The notes beneath the pieces were generated by a model. It was not told the origin of the DNA, did not search any database, and was given only the letters and a program-made list of their open reading frames with translations. DNA of 64,000 nucleotides, taken from Lactiplantibacillus brownii (GTDB lineage: Bacteria > Bacillota > Bacilli > Lactobacillales > Lactobacillaceae). The stretch is taken from NCBI RefSeq assembly GCF_031085375.1, contig NZ_JAVCWF010000001.1:2480001-2544000 (forward strand). The letters are read 5' to 3'. Shown in pieces: positions 9,547 through 17,312 of the stretch (position 1 is the stretch's first letter; the number at the start of each line of letters is the position of its first letter). Both the position numbers and the translations under genes were made by a program.

Positions 9547-10542
9547 TTATTCCGCTGCTTCCAATTGATCAATAATTGTCCGCACTTCATCAGTCGTCTT
9601 TGTCTGCATCAAATCGTTGCGAATTTCCGCCGCGCCCCGCATGCCTCGCACATAAATCTTGAAGAAACGTTGTAATGGCGCAAAGTGCCCTTGAATGCCC
9701 ATCGCCACGAATTGATCATATAGTGCTAACTGGTAACGTAATAATTCTAGGAGTTCATGGCTCGTATGTGCTTTCGGCGTTTTTTCAAAAGCATATGGGT
9801 TTGTAAAGATTCCCCGGCCAATCATGATGCCATCAACACCGGGGTGCTCTTGTGCCAATTTGATTCCGGCTTGATAATCGGCGATATCCCCATTAATCTG
9901 CAACAAAGTTTCTGGTGCGAGCGTATCACGCATCTGAACCAAGTTATCAATCAATTCATAGTGTGCAGGAACTTTACTCATTTCAGCCCGGGTGCGAACA
10001 TGTACGGTTAAGACTGGTACTTGTTGTTTCAATAAGAAAGGTATCCAAGTTTCGTAGTCATTTAAGTCATCAAAACCAAGTCGCGTTTTCACGCTCACCG
10101 GCAAGTCCGCTTGTCGCGCGCCTTCAATGACTTCTTGGGCACGGTCAAAATGTCGAATCAAGTCACTCCCACTATGATTTTTGATGACTGCAGAATCCGG
10201 ACAACCCATGTTCAAATCAATTGCTTCATAACCTTGCCGTTGGACTTCCTTGACGGCTTTCGTGAAGTCGCCACCAGCATTACCCCAAAGTTGGACAATC
10301 GGTTTGGGGTCTTCACTGGGGTCAATGTACAGGCGTCCCCGCGTGGTAAATTTTGCCTTTGGATGAGTGATACTTAAGGCGTTCGTGAATTCGGTATAAA
10401 AAACATCTGGTGCGGCCGCCCGCATGACGACGCGGCGAAAGACGGACCCCGTCACCGCTTCCATCGGTGCTAAACTAAAAAACGGTCGCTTTTCTGCCTG
10501 AGCCTGCGCGGCAATCCGGTTCCAATATGCTGACTGGGTCAC
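9547..10542 (-). CDS. tRNA-dihydrouridine synthase family protein
   Basis: About 331 residues of a TIM-barrel flavoenzyme of the Dus family, which reduces uridines in the D-loop of tRNA with FMN and NADPH. The APMEAVTGSVFRR start, the catalytic cysteine in NMGCPDS, the KTRLGFDD phosphate-binding strand, the histidine in LTVHVRTRAEMS and the GIMIGRG motif are all present. A GTG at 10542 is chosen because GGAG stands nine bases upstream. An ATG at 10557 would add five residues but has no ribosome site. The protein belongs to the short Gram-positive Dus group whose exact tRNA position I cannot assign. It is monocistronic with its own terminator. Confidence 0.88.
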   Translation of the reverse strand: MTQSAYWNRIAAQAQAEKRPFFSLAPMEAVTGSVFRRVVMRAAAPDVFYTEFTNALSITHPKAKFTTRGRLYIDPSEDPKPIVQLWGNAGGDFTKAVKEVQRQGYEAIDLNMGCPDSAVIKNHSGSDLIRHFDRAQEVIEGARQADLPVSVKTRLGFDDLNDYETWIPFLLKQQVPVLTVHVRTRAEMSKVPAHYELIDNLVQMRDTLAPETLLQINGDIADYQAGIKLAQEHPGVDGIMIGRGIFTNPYAFEKTPKAHTSHELLELLRYQLALYDQFVAMGIQGHFAPLQRFFKIYVRGMRGAAEIRNDLMQTKTTDEVRTIIDQLEAAE

Positions 10543-10633
10543 CCCGATCATCTCCATTTCAATATTTTACAAAGTTAATAACACTATAGCGATTTTTACC
10601 AGCGCAACGCAAGCATTTTACGCGAAAATCGAC

Positions 10634-10663
10634 AAAAAAAGAGTTCAGGATTGCCCCAAACTC
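10634..10663 (-). terminator. Rho-independent terminator
   Basis: GAGTT / AACTC stem (10641-10645 and 10659-10663) followed by seven T on the minus strand, just beyond the small membrane protein gene. Confidence 0.65.
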
Positions 10664-10683
10664 ACTTGCTAATAATGGCTAAA

Positions 10684-10878
10684 TTAATAAATCAAGATTA
10701 ATGCCCAAGCTAAAATGCCTAGCATTAAGATAATATTGATAAATTCAATCCGAAAATCGGATAACTTAATCGAGCCGAACGAGACACCGGCACTCGCATC
10801 CATATATCGGAAGAAGACCCCACTTAGTAAAATTCCAACCATCAACAAAACTAGGAAAACAACTCCAGTCATCATCAT
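10684..10878 (-). CDS. Small two-helix membrane protein, unknown function
   Basis: A 64-residue protein made of two hydrophobic segments (about residues 3-22 and 44-63) joined by a polar loop that contains FRYMDASAG and IKLSDFRIEF. I do not recognise the family. The first of three consecutive ATG codons (10878) is preferred because AGGGAG lies about ten bases upstream; a longer reading to 10929 has no ribosome site. It is followed by its own terminator and sits between the dus gene and a divergent LysR regulator, which gives no clue to function. Confidence 0.65.
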   Translation of the reverse strand: MMMTGVVFLVLLMVGILLSGVFFRYMDASAGVSFGSIKLSDFRIEFINIILMLGILAWALILIY

Positions 10879-11110
10879 CGAACTCAACTCCCTACAATCC
10901 TTATTTAGCGTCTGAGAGTTCCCTCTCAAAGGCCATATTTATTGTCGTTCTCACACCTTGGACTTGCAAGTTATTTCAGCTGAAACCCTTGAGTTCTTAG
11001 CATTTTTTTATTAAATAATGAGTTAATAAGACTGTGATTAACAGACTAGTTTTGCCTCCCGTGTTAGAATGAAAACAATTATTGTAAACAACCGAAAGCG
11101 GTGACAAAAA

Positions 11111-12022
11111 GTGACGATTAACGATATTCAAGCCTATATTATGGTTTACGATTTGCGACATATTTCAAATGCGGCGGTCGAACTGCACATGTCACAGTCA
11201 GAATTATCAAAACGGATGAGCGCCGTTGAAAATGAGCTCAATATTAAGCTCATTGATACTTATAACAAGCGCCGATTACAAATCACCCCAGCTGGTGAAA
11301 CTTTTTATCATCATGCCTTAAAAATGATCAACGATTACGAGGCAATGATGCACGATCTCGCCCCCAATCGTCCGACGACGCGCCATCAACTCAAAATTGG
11401 CTCAATTCCAGTTTCCGGACAATATAATATCGCGCAAAAAATCGCCAGTTTTGACGCCGCACATGCCGCAGTTGAACTACAACTCATCGAAGACGAAGGC
11501 AATCAAGTCCTCCAGCGTTTATTGGATGGTGAATTTCAAGCCGCTATTATTCGCGACACCCAGACAAAAGGGTTACAGCCAACCGAGTTTCAAAAGCAGC
11601 CCTTGCTCGCTGACGAATTAAAAATAATTTTGCCCATCGGACATCCCCTTGCCAACCAGAAGACCATTCGGATGTACGACTTAGTTAACACCCCAATCGC
11701 CACTTTACCACCGGGTTCTGGTGTCTATGAACCAATCATGGCCTTATTTGCCCGTCAAAACTTGAAGCCGCATATTTTCTTTGAGAGCACCCATATCGAA
11801 ACGCTATTAGGCATGCTACCAGGCAATAACAATATCACCTTTCTCTTCAAACAATCGGTCACACCATTTATGACTAGCGATTTTGTGATGCGCTCATTGG
11901 CGATTCCGTTTATTAGTCAACTTAACTTTGTTTACCCACAACGCGAAGGTAACCAGCTGATGACCAATTTAATTGATTACTTGATGACTAACGCTCAAAA
12001 GACGGCAACTAACAAACTATGA
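11111..12022 (+). CDS. tanR: LysR family regulator, TanR-like
   Basis: A 303-residue LysR-type regulator. Residues 1-60 form the winged helix-turn-helix (IQAYIMVYDLRHISNAAVELHMSQ...), and the rest is the periplasmic-binding-like effector domain. In L. plantarum the LysR gene at this position, beside the gallate permease and decarboxylase genes, is called TanR and controls tannin and gallate degradation in response to gallate. Gene context here matches, so it is likely to activate the divergent lpdC and gacP genes, whose lpdC promoter carries a strong palindrome (15612-15648). It starts with GTG behind a weak GGTGA site. The symbol rests on context and remembered similarity, not on alignment. 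Confidence 0.75.
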   Translation: MTINDIQAYIMVYDLRHISNAAVELHMSQSELSKRMSAVENELNIKLIDTYNKRRLQITPAGETFYHHALKMINDYEAMMHDLAPNRPTTRHQLKIGSIPVSGQYNIAQKIASFDAAHAAVELQLIEDEGNQVLQRLLDGEFQAAIIRDTQTKGLQPTEFQKQPLLADELKIILPIGHPLANQKTIRMYDLVNTPIATLPPGSGVYEPIMALFARQNLKPHIFFESTHIETLLGMLPGNNNITFLFKQSVTPFMTSDFVMRSLAIPFISQLNFVYPQREGNQLMTNLIDYLMTNAQKTATNKL

Positions 12023-12083
12023 AGACTGTTTTAGCTGGACTTAAATGACACGCTCACTTTATTCACAAGGAAGGGACCACATC

Positions 12084-12488
12084 ATGAAAAAGAATGACCG
12101 CATCGTTGTCTATCCCGCAATTTTAACGCCAGATCCCGATGAACCAGATTTTTACGCCGTTGAATTTCCAGATGTTTCTGGCGCCCTAAGCCAGGGTAAG
12201 GGCATTGCTAATGCGATGGCTATGGGCTCCGAAGCACTCGGCTTAATGCTTTCCGATGCGCGAAATTTACCCACCGCGACCGATATTAAAACGATAAAAC
12301 AGGCTAATAAAAACGCGATAATCACTTATATCACCACAAACTTAACTGAAATTGCTAAAAAAGTAAGAAAACCACTCGTTCGCAAGAATGTCACTATTCC
12401 AGAAAATTTGGCTGAACAAGCAAAAGCTAATGGCATTAATTTTAGTGAGGTGCTGACGCAAGCATTAACCGAACGATTAGAAGCCTAA
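12084..12488 (+). CDS. HicB-like antitoxin-type protein without HicA partner
   Basis: A 134-residue protein with the HicB layout. An N-terminal partial RNase-H-like fold reads VVYPAILTPDPDEPDFYAVEFPDVSGALSQGKGIANAMAMGSEALGLML. The C-terminus is a ribbon-helix-helix-like DNA-binding segment (KNVTIPENLAEQAKANGINFSEVLTQALTERL). In complete type II systems HicB neutralises the HicA mRNA interferase and represses its own operon. No HicA-size reading frame lies on either side, so this is an orphan. It sits 61 bp after the LysR gene in the same direction, behind an AAGGGA ribosome site, and ends at a strong shared terminator. It could act as a stand-alone regulator. Confidence 0.78.
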   Translation: MKKNDRIVVYPAILTPDPDEPDFYAVEFPDVSGALSQGKGIANAMAMGSEALGLMLSDARNLPTATDIKTIKQANKNAIITYITTNLTEIAKKVRKPLVRKNVTIPENLAEQAKANGINFSEVLTQALTERLEA

Positions 12489-12527
12489 AACAACCGGTAG
12501 ACTTGGTATTCGTCTACCGGCTGTTTT
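12487..12527. terminator. Bidirectional rho-independent terminator
   Basis: Sixteen-bp stem AAAACAACCGGTAGAC / GTCTACCGGCTGTTTT with one mismatch, between the convergent hicB-like and gacP genes. Confidence 0.9.
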
Positions 12528-12533
12528 AAATTT

Positions 12534-13913
12534 TTAAGCTAGTCCAACTAAATGGAACCAGAACATTTCAACAATTGCCACGACGAAGACCACTGCCGTC
12601 AACGGAATTCCGAGACGCATCACGTCTTTTTGAGTATAACCACCACCGGTATCTGGATCACTACCGACTAAGATGGCCAAATTATGGAATGGCAAAATGT
12701 AGTGCAAGTTAGTGACCGAGAAAACTAATAGTGAAACGGCTAATGGACTGATTCCCATATGCGCGGTGGCCGCGACAAACGCTGGAATCGTAATCCCCAT
12801 AACCGCAATAACAGACCCCATGAACATATGGATAATCATGGCAAAAACGGTAATGACAATCGCTAACAAGTAAATATTTGTTGGCAAATTGCTTGGGATC
12901 AACGTCTTAGCAATCCAACTATTCATGCCAGTCACTTTACCAACATTCCCAATCGCAATTGCCGACGTTAAGAAGACGAGCACGTTAACGGGCACACCTT
13001 CCCATGATTTGGCCGTCAAAATGCCACCGACGACTGGCAAACTCATCATTAACGCCACAATCAACGTTAACCAACCGACATCGAGACCTGTAATCCCACT
13101 CGTTAACCACAGCCCAATGGCAATGATTAACCAGATAATCGTCCGAATTTCTTTACCCGTAATGCCGCCTAATTGTGCTTGTTGCTTTTTCAAAGCTTCA
13201 ACGTCAATATGAACTTCTTGGCTAGGTTTGAACAAGAATAAGAACAAGAACATCGTCAATAAGGCTGCAATAATCATGGGAACACCCATGTAAACGAAAT
13301 AAGAAACGAAGTTGACCGATTGTCCAGAAGCAGCAACTGCTAAGGGGTTAAGTGACGTATCACCAGTATAAAAGACCCCTGACAGTGGACAAGATGCCGC
13401 AAAAACTGCCAGCCCTAATTTAGCTAAATCGCGTTTAGGCATCTTCGCCGTTTCTGCCACCACGGTAATGACCGACATGATCATGAAAGCTCGTGGCCAT
13501 GGATGTGGAATGAGTAGTGCTAAAATGAAGGTCAACGCAAAGATAGAAATCACGATACCTTTCCAACTTCGGACAAATTTAATAATAAACGCGTAAGCAA
13601 TGCGTTGCCCCAAGCCAGATTCATTCACGGCCCCAGCAATCAGGTAAGCCCCGATAACCAGCCACATAATAGAACCCGTCCACGCGGATGAAAAGACTTG
13701 AACGGGCGTTGCCACGTTCATAATAATCAGTAACATTAAATAAATACCACCGATGAAAGCTGGTTGCGCAATCTGCGTAGCCCACCAAACGACGGTCATG
13801 AGACTTAAGGCTAAGTCCATCTTACCTTTAGCAGATAGACCGGGAATTGGGAGGAGGTAAATGATTGCAAATACGACAATCCCACTAAAGAAGCCAATCG
13901 TCTTTTTGTTCAT
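12534..13913 (-). CDS. gacP: Gallate permease-like DASS/SLC13 anion transporter
   Basis: About 459 residues with 11-13 hydrophobic segments and the features of the divalent anion:sodium symporter superfamily, including GVFYTGDTSLNPLAVA and a conserved C-terminal FHNLAILVGSDPDTGGGYTQKD stretch. In L. plantarum the gene directly after lpdC encodes the gallate permease GacP, and the order and orientation are the same here. It should import gallate for decarboxylation to pyrogallol. Start ATG 13913 has AAAGGGG 12 bases upstream; the frame stays open to 13997. A promoter (14059-14088) and a hairpin in the leader (13949-13995) precede it, so it can be expressed apart from lpdC. Confidence 0.82.
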   Translation of the reverse strand: MNKKTIGFFSGIVVFAIIYLLPIPGLSAKGKMDLALSLMTVVWWATQIAQPAFIGGIYLMLLIIMNVATPVQVFSSAWTGSIMWLVIGAYLIAGAVNESGLGQRIAYAFIIKFVRSWKGIVISIFALTFILALLIPHPWPRAFMIMSVITVVAETAKMPKRDLAKLGLAVFAASCPLSGVFYTGDTSLNPLAVAASGQSVNFVSYFVYMGVPMIIAALLTMFLFLFLFKPSQEVHIDVEALKKQQAQLGGITGKEIRTIIWLIIAIGLWLTSGITGLDVGWLTLIVALMMSLPVVGGILTAKSWEGVPVNVLVFLTSAIAIGNVGKVTGMNSWIAKTLIPSNLPTNIYLLAIVITVFAMIIHMFMGSVIAVMGITIPAFVAATAHMGISPLAVSLLVFSVTNLHYILPFHNLAILVGSDPDTGGGYTQKDVMRLGIPLTAVVFVVAIVEMFWFHLVGLA

Positions 13914-13948
13914 GAGAGCAAATGCCCCTTTCAAATAGTTCACAGAAA

Positions 13949-13995
13949 ATCCGCTATTCCAGCGCAGTTTTAGGCTTGTCGGACTAGCGGATTCC
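13949..13995 (-). promoter_or_regulatory. Leader hairpin upstream of gacP
   Basis: AATCCGCTA and TAGCGGATT are complementary arms around a loop of about 28 bases, followed by TTTC on the minus strand. It lies between the gacP promoter and start codon, and may attenuate transcription or protect the message end. Confidence 0.4.
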
Positions 13996-14058
13996 ATGCT
14001 AAATGTTTATTTTTTTATTGCTATTTTGGCAGATTTACGCCTTTGTCCCCGTTTGGCG

Positions 14059-14088
14059 GTATAAGGGACCGGTTGGCTCAACTGTCAA
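14059..14088 (-). promoter_or_regulatory. Probable gacP promoter
   Basis: On the minus strand TTGACA (14088-14083) and TTATAC (14064-14059) are separated by 18 bp. They lie just beyond the lpdC stop codon. Confidence 0.5.
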
Positions 14089-14101
14089 AACGTGTTCAAC
14101 C

Positions 14102-15574
14102 TTATTTCAAATACTTTTCCCAATCGTCAACCTTCATAAACTGAGCTCGTTCAAATTGATCTTTCATATCGAATGGGACAGTCCCATCGATCACTAATTT
14201 TGAACTCATCCCACGGAAACGAATAGATTTAGGATCGTATTGTGGGCGTTCAGATGGATCTAAGGGATGATTCCGCATGCCAGACAAGACCATTAAGTCT
14301 TGATCGGCTTGAAAACGGGTATTCATGGTCCAAATAACGTCATTCATATCAAAGATATCCACATCTTCATCAACTAAGATGACGGTCTTTAATTCTTTGA
14401 ACGCTGAGAAAGCCAGCAATGCTGCTTGACGCTGAATCCCTTCATCGGCTTCATTTTCCTTATGAATCTGCATGATGGTCATTAACTTCCCACCACCAGC
14501 TGGCGGATTATAGACATTTTTAACCTTGCCAGGAATCGCACGGTTAACCAACTGCAAGATGCTAGCTTCAGTTGGAATTCCGGCCATGCTGACATGTTCT
14601 TCAGATGGTCCGATAACTGATTGCATAATGGCATTTTTACGATGCGTCACAGCGGTCACTTTGATCACTTGTAAAGCAGGATTAGCGTCGCCATCATAAC
14701 CCGGAAATTCTGGCATGGCTTTACCAGTATGGGTATTGATGTCTTCTTGAATCCGTTCGTTAGGCATGATGTAGCCTTCCAAAGTATATTCAGAACGCGC
14801 AATGGCTTTTTCGTCAACCGTGATACCATCAACTAATTGAACGGCCTGATTCCGGATTGCGCCGGCAACGCCTAATTCGTTATAACCGAATGGCGTGGTC
14901 GGTGGTTCGAAAGTGGCCCCAATGGTTACGGCTGGGTCCAGACCAATATTAATTGTAATTGGCATTGGTTTATTAGCTTTTTCAAATTCTTCAGCGAATG
15001 TCCCAATATGACGCCCACCAGGCATGATGTAAATGCCTAATTTATCTTTATCTTCGAGAACCATCCGATGAATCGTGACATCGCTCTTAGACTTGTCCAT
15101 GTTCGAGCCAAAGACAACCCCCACGGTAATATATGGGCCGGCATCTTGTGGCGTATTGGTTGGCGCAGCGACTAATTTACGAATATCAAAGCCTTCATCA
15201 GTGGCTTTATAAACGACTTCATGTGTTGGCGCATCGGCCTCTTTTACGGTAACTGGCGCGATGGGGTTAGAAACAGAATCGTTCAAGAATTGGCCAAGCG
15301 TTTGGTAGTCATGATGGAACATTTTACCAACACGACGCCGGCTAGCCATTAAACCAATTAAAACACGAGTATCAGGGAAGCCTTTCACGTTGTTAAACAT
15401 CATTGCAGGACCTTCTTTAGTTGGCCGTTCAACGGTACCACCAGCACCGATGTAACGGTAAACACCAGAAAGTTCAGCATCAGGATCAACAGGGACGTCA
15501 GTTTCATGATAGTTCTTTGGATCATCTTTGATCTCATCAAGCACACGACGTAGGTCCCATGGTTCTTCTGCCAT
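14102..15574 (-). CDS. lpdC: Gallate decarboxylase, catalytic subunit (UbiD family)
   Basis: A 490-residue UbiD-type decarboxylase. Its sequence (start MAEEPWDLRRVLDEIKDD, block IGATFEPPTTPFGYNELG, end MKVDDWEKYLK) is nearly the same as L. plantarum LpdC as I remember it. LpdC removes CO2 from gallate and protocatechuate, giving pyrogallol and catechol, and needs prenylated FMN made by a UbiX-like partner (LpdB). Neither LpdB nor the small LpdD subunit is encoded in this window, which fits L. plantarum, where those genes lie far away. The ATG at 15574 has AAAGGAGAT at proper distance; a second in-frame ATG nine bases earlier overlaps the ribosome site. The promoter and palindrome at 15606-15648 suggest gallate-dependent activation by the LysR regulator. 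Confidence 0.95.
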   Translation of the reverse strand: MAEEPWDLRRVLDEIKDDPKNYHETDVPVDPDAELSGVYRYIGAGGTVERPTKEGPAMMFNNVKGFPDTRVLIGLMASRRRVGKMFHHDYQTLGQFLNDSVSNPIAPVTVKEADAPTHEVVYKATDEGFDIRKLVAAPTNTPQDAGPYITVGVVFGSNMDKSKSDVTIHRMVLEDKDKLGIYIMPGGRHIGTFAEEFEKANKPMPITINIGLDPAVTIGATFEPPTTPFGYNELGVAGAIRNQAVQLVDGITVDEKAIARSEYTLEGYIMPNERIQEDINTHTGKAMPEFPGYDGDANPALQVIKVTAVTHRKNAIMQSVIGPSEEHVSMAGIPTEASILQLVNRAIPGKVKNVYNPPAGGGKLMTIMQIHKENEADEGIQRQAALLAFSAFKELKTVILVDEDVDIFDMNDVIWTMNTRFQADQDLMVLSGMRNHPLDPSERPQYDPKSIRFRGMSSKLVIDGTVPFDMKDQFERAQFMKVDDWEKYLK

Positions 15575-15605
15575 TAATGTCATCTCCTTTAAAATTTACA
15601 AGTTC

Positions 15606-15648
15606 ATCATACGGCCGATTGAAAACGGGTTCAATTCGAAATCGGCCG
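15606..15648 (-). promoter_or_regulatory. lpdC promoter with palindromic operator
   Basis: On the minus strand TTGAAC (15634-15629) and TATGAT (15611-15606) have a 17-bp spacer. Perfect 9-bp arms CGGCCGATT (15612-15620) and AATCGGCCG (15640-15648) surround the -35 element, so a regulator bound there would contact RNA polymerase. The LysR protein encoded at 11111-12022 is the obvious candidate. Confidence 0.65.
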
Positions 15649-15673
15649 CGGTATTATTCTGTATTGGAATATT

Positions 15674-15952
15674 AAGAGTGTGAAGTGACACGGGTTGCTG
15701 GCGAGCATTATCGTAGTACGATGATTACTCGGTGATGTTCCGAGTGGTCGTCGTACTGGGATAAGCGGAACCCGTAGCGTCACTGAACACGTTTCGATAA
15801 GAGTGTGAGGAGCAGCGGGTAGCTAGTGAGCATTATCGTAGCTAAGTAATTACTCGGTGGGCTTCCGAGTGGTTGCTTAGCTGGGATAAGCGGAGCTCGC
15901 TGCTGAACCGAACACGTTTCAGATATAAGTATGAAAATCAGCAAGTAGCTAG
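15674..15952. repeat. Tandem structured repeat: two full units and one truncated unit
   Basis: Two units of 125 and 128 bp (15674-15798, 15799-15926) plus the first 26 bp of a third (15927-15952). Each folds into a long hairpin. Unit 1 pairs AGTGAC/GTCACT, ACGGGTT/AACCCGT, AGTACGA/TCGTACT and ACTCGG/CCGAGT. Unit 2 pairs AGCAGCG/CGCTGCT, AGCTAAG/CTTAGCT and ACTCGG/CCGAGT. The stems differ in sequence between units but still pair, while loop sequences (GAGCATTATCGTAG, CTGGGATAAGCGGA, GAACACGTTTC) are kept. This pattern of compensatory change indicates selection on structure. The block lies upstream of the lpdC promoter. Strand and function are unknown. Confidence 0.75.
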
Positions 15953-15965
15953 TTTCATTTATAAC

Positions 15966-16389
15966 TTGCCGCTCCGGTTGGTCTGGACTGATGCTGGAAC
16001 GTGGTGGCCACGTTTGTGAGCCAAAGTGCGGTCTCACAAGCCGGGCTTTTCCTAAGCTGGAAGTTCACCAGCAAAGGAAAACTTCACCACTGAGCATCAT
16101 CCAGCCCGCCTTGCGCTAATCAGTGATTCTAATATCAATTGTTCTTTCGTTAATACTGGGTTTATCAATGTTTCCTTAGTTAGGTCACTATTTAACGCCG
16201 GAGTGAACCAGTTCGTTTGCCGTGTTGAGACACTTAGCTGGGTGGTTTTACCCAGGTTAGTGTCTGGCCGATTTTTAAGACGTGGGCTGCGGCTTGAAAG
16301 CGCCCTGCAGACCGATTTTGGGCTGCAGGTCTGCCCCCACGGCGAACGTGCTGGTTCACGGAGACGGACAATCAATCGCTTATTTTAAC
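15966..16389. repeat. 424-bp structured repeat element, copy 1
   Basis: About 80-85 percent identical by eye to 49440-49863, with the same length. The left half (about 15985-16105) is enclosed by TGATGCT/AGCATCA and contains perfect hairpins AACGTGG/CCACGTT, TTGTGAG/CTCACAA and GCTGG/CCAGC inside CTTTTCC/GGAAAA. The right half (16203-16359) is closed by GTGAACCAG/CTGGTTCAC plus CGTTTGCCGTG/CACGGCGAACG. It holds AGACACT/AGTGTCT, CTGGGT/ACCCAG and GCAGACC/GGTCTGC. The ends TTGCCGCTCCG and (reverse complement) TTGTCCGTCTCCG form imperfect terminal inverted repeats. No protein-coding frame makes sense. It appears to have landed in the third unit of the preceding tandem repeat. Confidence 0.8.
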
Positions 16390-16525
16390 TATAAACATTC
16401 CGCCGATACCCCAGCAGAGACACTACTAAACTGAACACAGTCCGATAAGAATGCTGTGTAAAATTTTCTAATGTTTTAAAAGTTATCAACCGTCATTCAT
16501 CAATGCGCCCAAAACATTAATCAAA

Positions 16526-16669
16526 TTATCCACTTATTCCAGACCAATCCACAGTTAACTGTGCGTAACTGCTGAGTTATCCCCTTTTAATCCCAAATAA
16601 TTACCTAAACCTAACTTTTATCCACAGGACAAATAAAAAAGGCACCAAATCTTGGTTATCTGTGGATAA
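16526..16669. other. Cluster of DnaA-box-like sequences
   Basis: Two perfect DnaA boxes TTATCCACA (16618-16626 plus strand; 16661-16669 minus strand) and three near matches (TTATCCACT 16526, CAATCCACA 16545, TTATCCCCT 16577) lie within 144 bp of AT-rich non-coding DNA. No dnaA or dnaN gene is nearby, so this is not the standard chromosome origin. It could be a DnaA-titrating or regulatory site, or chance enrichment. Confidence 0.5.
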
Positions 16670-16690
16670 CTGCTAGATTTGGTGCCTTTT
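16636..16690 (-). terminator. Rho-independent terminator
   Basis: Perfect 16-bp stem AAAAGGCACCAAATCT / AGATTTGGTGCCTTTT directly after the CDF-family gene. The loop contains one of the perfect DnaA boxes. Confidence 0.88.
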
Positions 16691-16691
16691 A

Positions 16692-17312
16692 TTAATCAGT
16701 AATGCCACGACCGGCTTGAAAAGATTCCCAGCCTTCGCTCGCAATAAAATAGACTAGAATTAAAGCGGCAACCGAATCGGCCCACCACCAATTAAATAGC
16801 GTGGTCACGACTGCACCGACTAGCACCGTCCCCGCCATATAGGCACAGGTAATATTGCACATACCGTCTTCGACCAGCGCCGCGGAATGCAAGGCGCGAC
16901 CCAATCGTCGTTTTCTCAGGGTTAAAAATGGCATCAAAAGAACTGAAGCAATTGCAATGCTAATTCCCATCAAGCTTTCATCAGCCACCTGATGAGTCGC
17001 CAAATTATAAACTGAAACCAGCGTCACATAGATTGATAATCCCAGCAAAACCGTTCCCACAACTAACGATGAGCGCCGTTCAGCCTGCTCGATGGTGGCA
17101 GCCGGCGCTCCAGTTGCTTCTTTACGCAATCGCCAAATCAGGGTTGATCCTGCAATAATTTCCAAGAAACTATCTAGGCCAAATGCGATTAATAAAATTG
17201 AGCCAGCTTGCAGTCCAGCCGTTAACCCAACCACAAACTCAAATGCCATCCAGCCGGTTGAAAAATACTCCGTCCGAATACTTTGTTGAACTAGTCGCTC
17301 CTTATTCACCAT
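16692..17312 (-). CDS. Short CDF-family metal cation efflux protein
   Basis: A 206-residue membrane protein with about six hydrophobic segments and cation diffusion facilitator features: [12 protein letters not shown] in the second segment and [15 protein letters not shown] in the fifth, whose acidic residues bind metal in the family. CDF proteins exchange cytoplasmic Zn2+ or similar ions for protons. Typical members have about 300 residues with a cytoplasmic C-terminal domain, which is absent here, so it is a minimal form. The ATG at 17312 lies inside the upstream ArsR gene (11-bp overlap) behind a GAGGTG ribosome site, implying translational coupling and control by that metal sensor. Confidence 0.82.
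   Translation of the reverse strand: MVNKERLVQQSIRTEYFSTGWMAFEFVVGLTAGLQAGSILLIAFGLDSFLEIIAGSTLIWRLRKEATGAPAATIEQAERRSSLVVGTVLLGLSIYVTLVSVYNLATHQVADESLMGISIAIASVLLMPFLTLRKRRLGRALHSAALVEDGMCNITCAYMAGTVLVGAVVTTLFNWWWADSVAALILVYFIASEGWESFQAGRGITD

Noticed and set aside
9757..10377. Plus-strand frames opposite the dihydrouridine synthase gene
   Set aside because: The minus strand encodes a clear Dus protein with all motifs; the opposite frames lack ribosome sites.
15674..15926. Tandem units read as tRNA-like or riboswitch leader of lpdC
   Set aside because: No tRNA consensus elements are present, and the best lpdC promoter (15606-15634) lies downstream of the units, so they would not be in its leader.
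16097..16375. Open frame of about 90 codons in the 424-bp element
   Set aside because: The frame is not kept as a protein in copy 2, and the DNA is dominated by hairpins.
16526..16669. DnaA boxes as the chromosome origin
   Set aside because: No dnaA, dnaN, recF or gyrase genes and no AT-rich unwinding region of the usual kind are adjacent.
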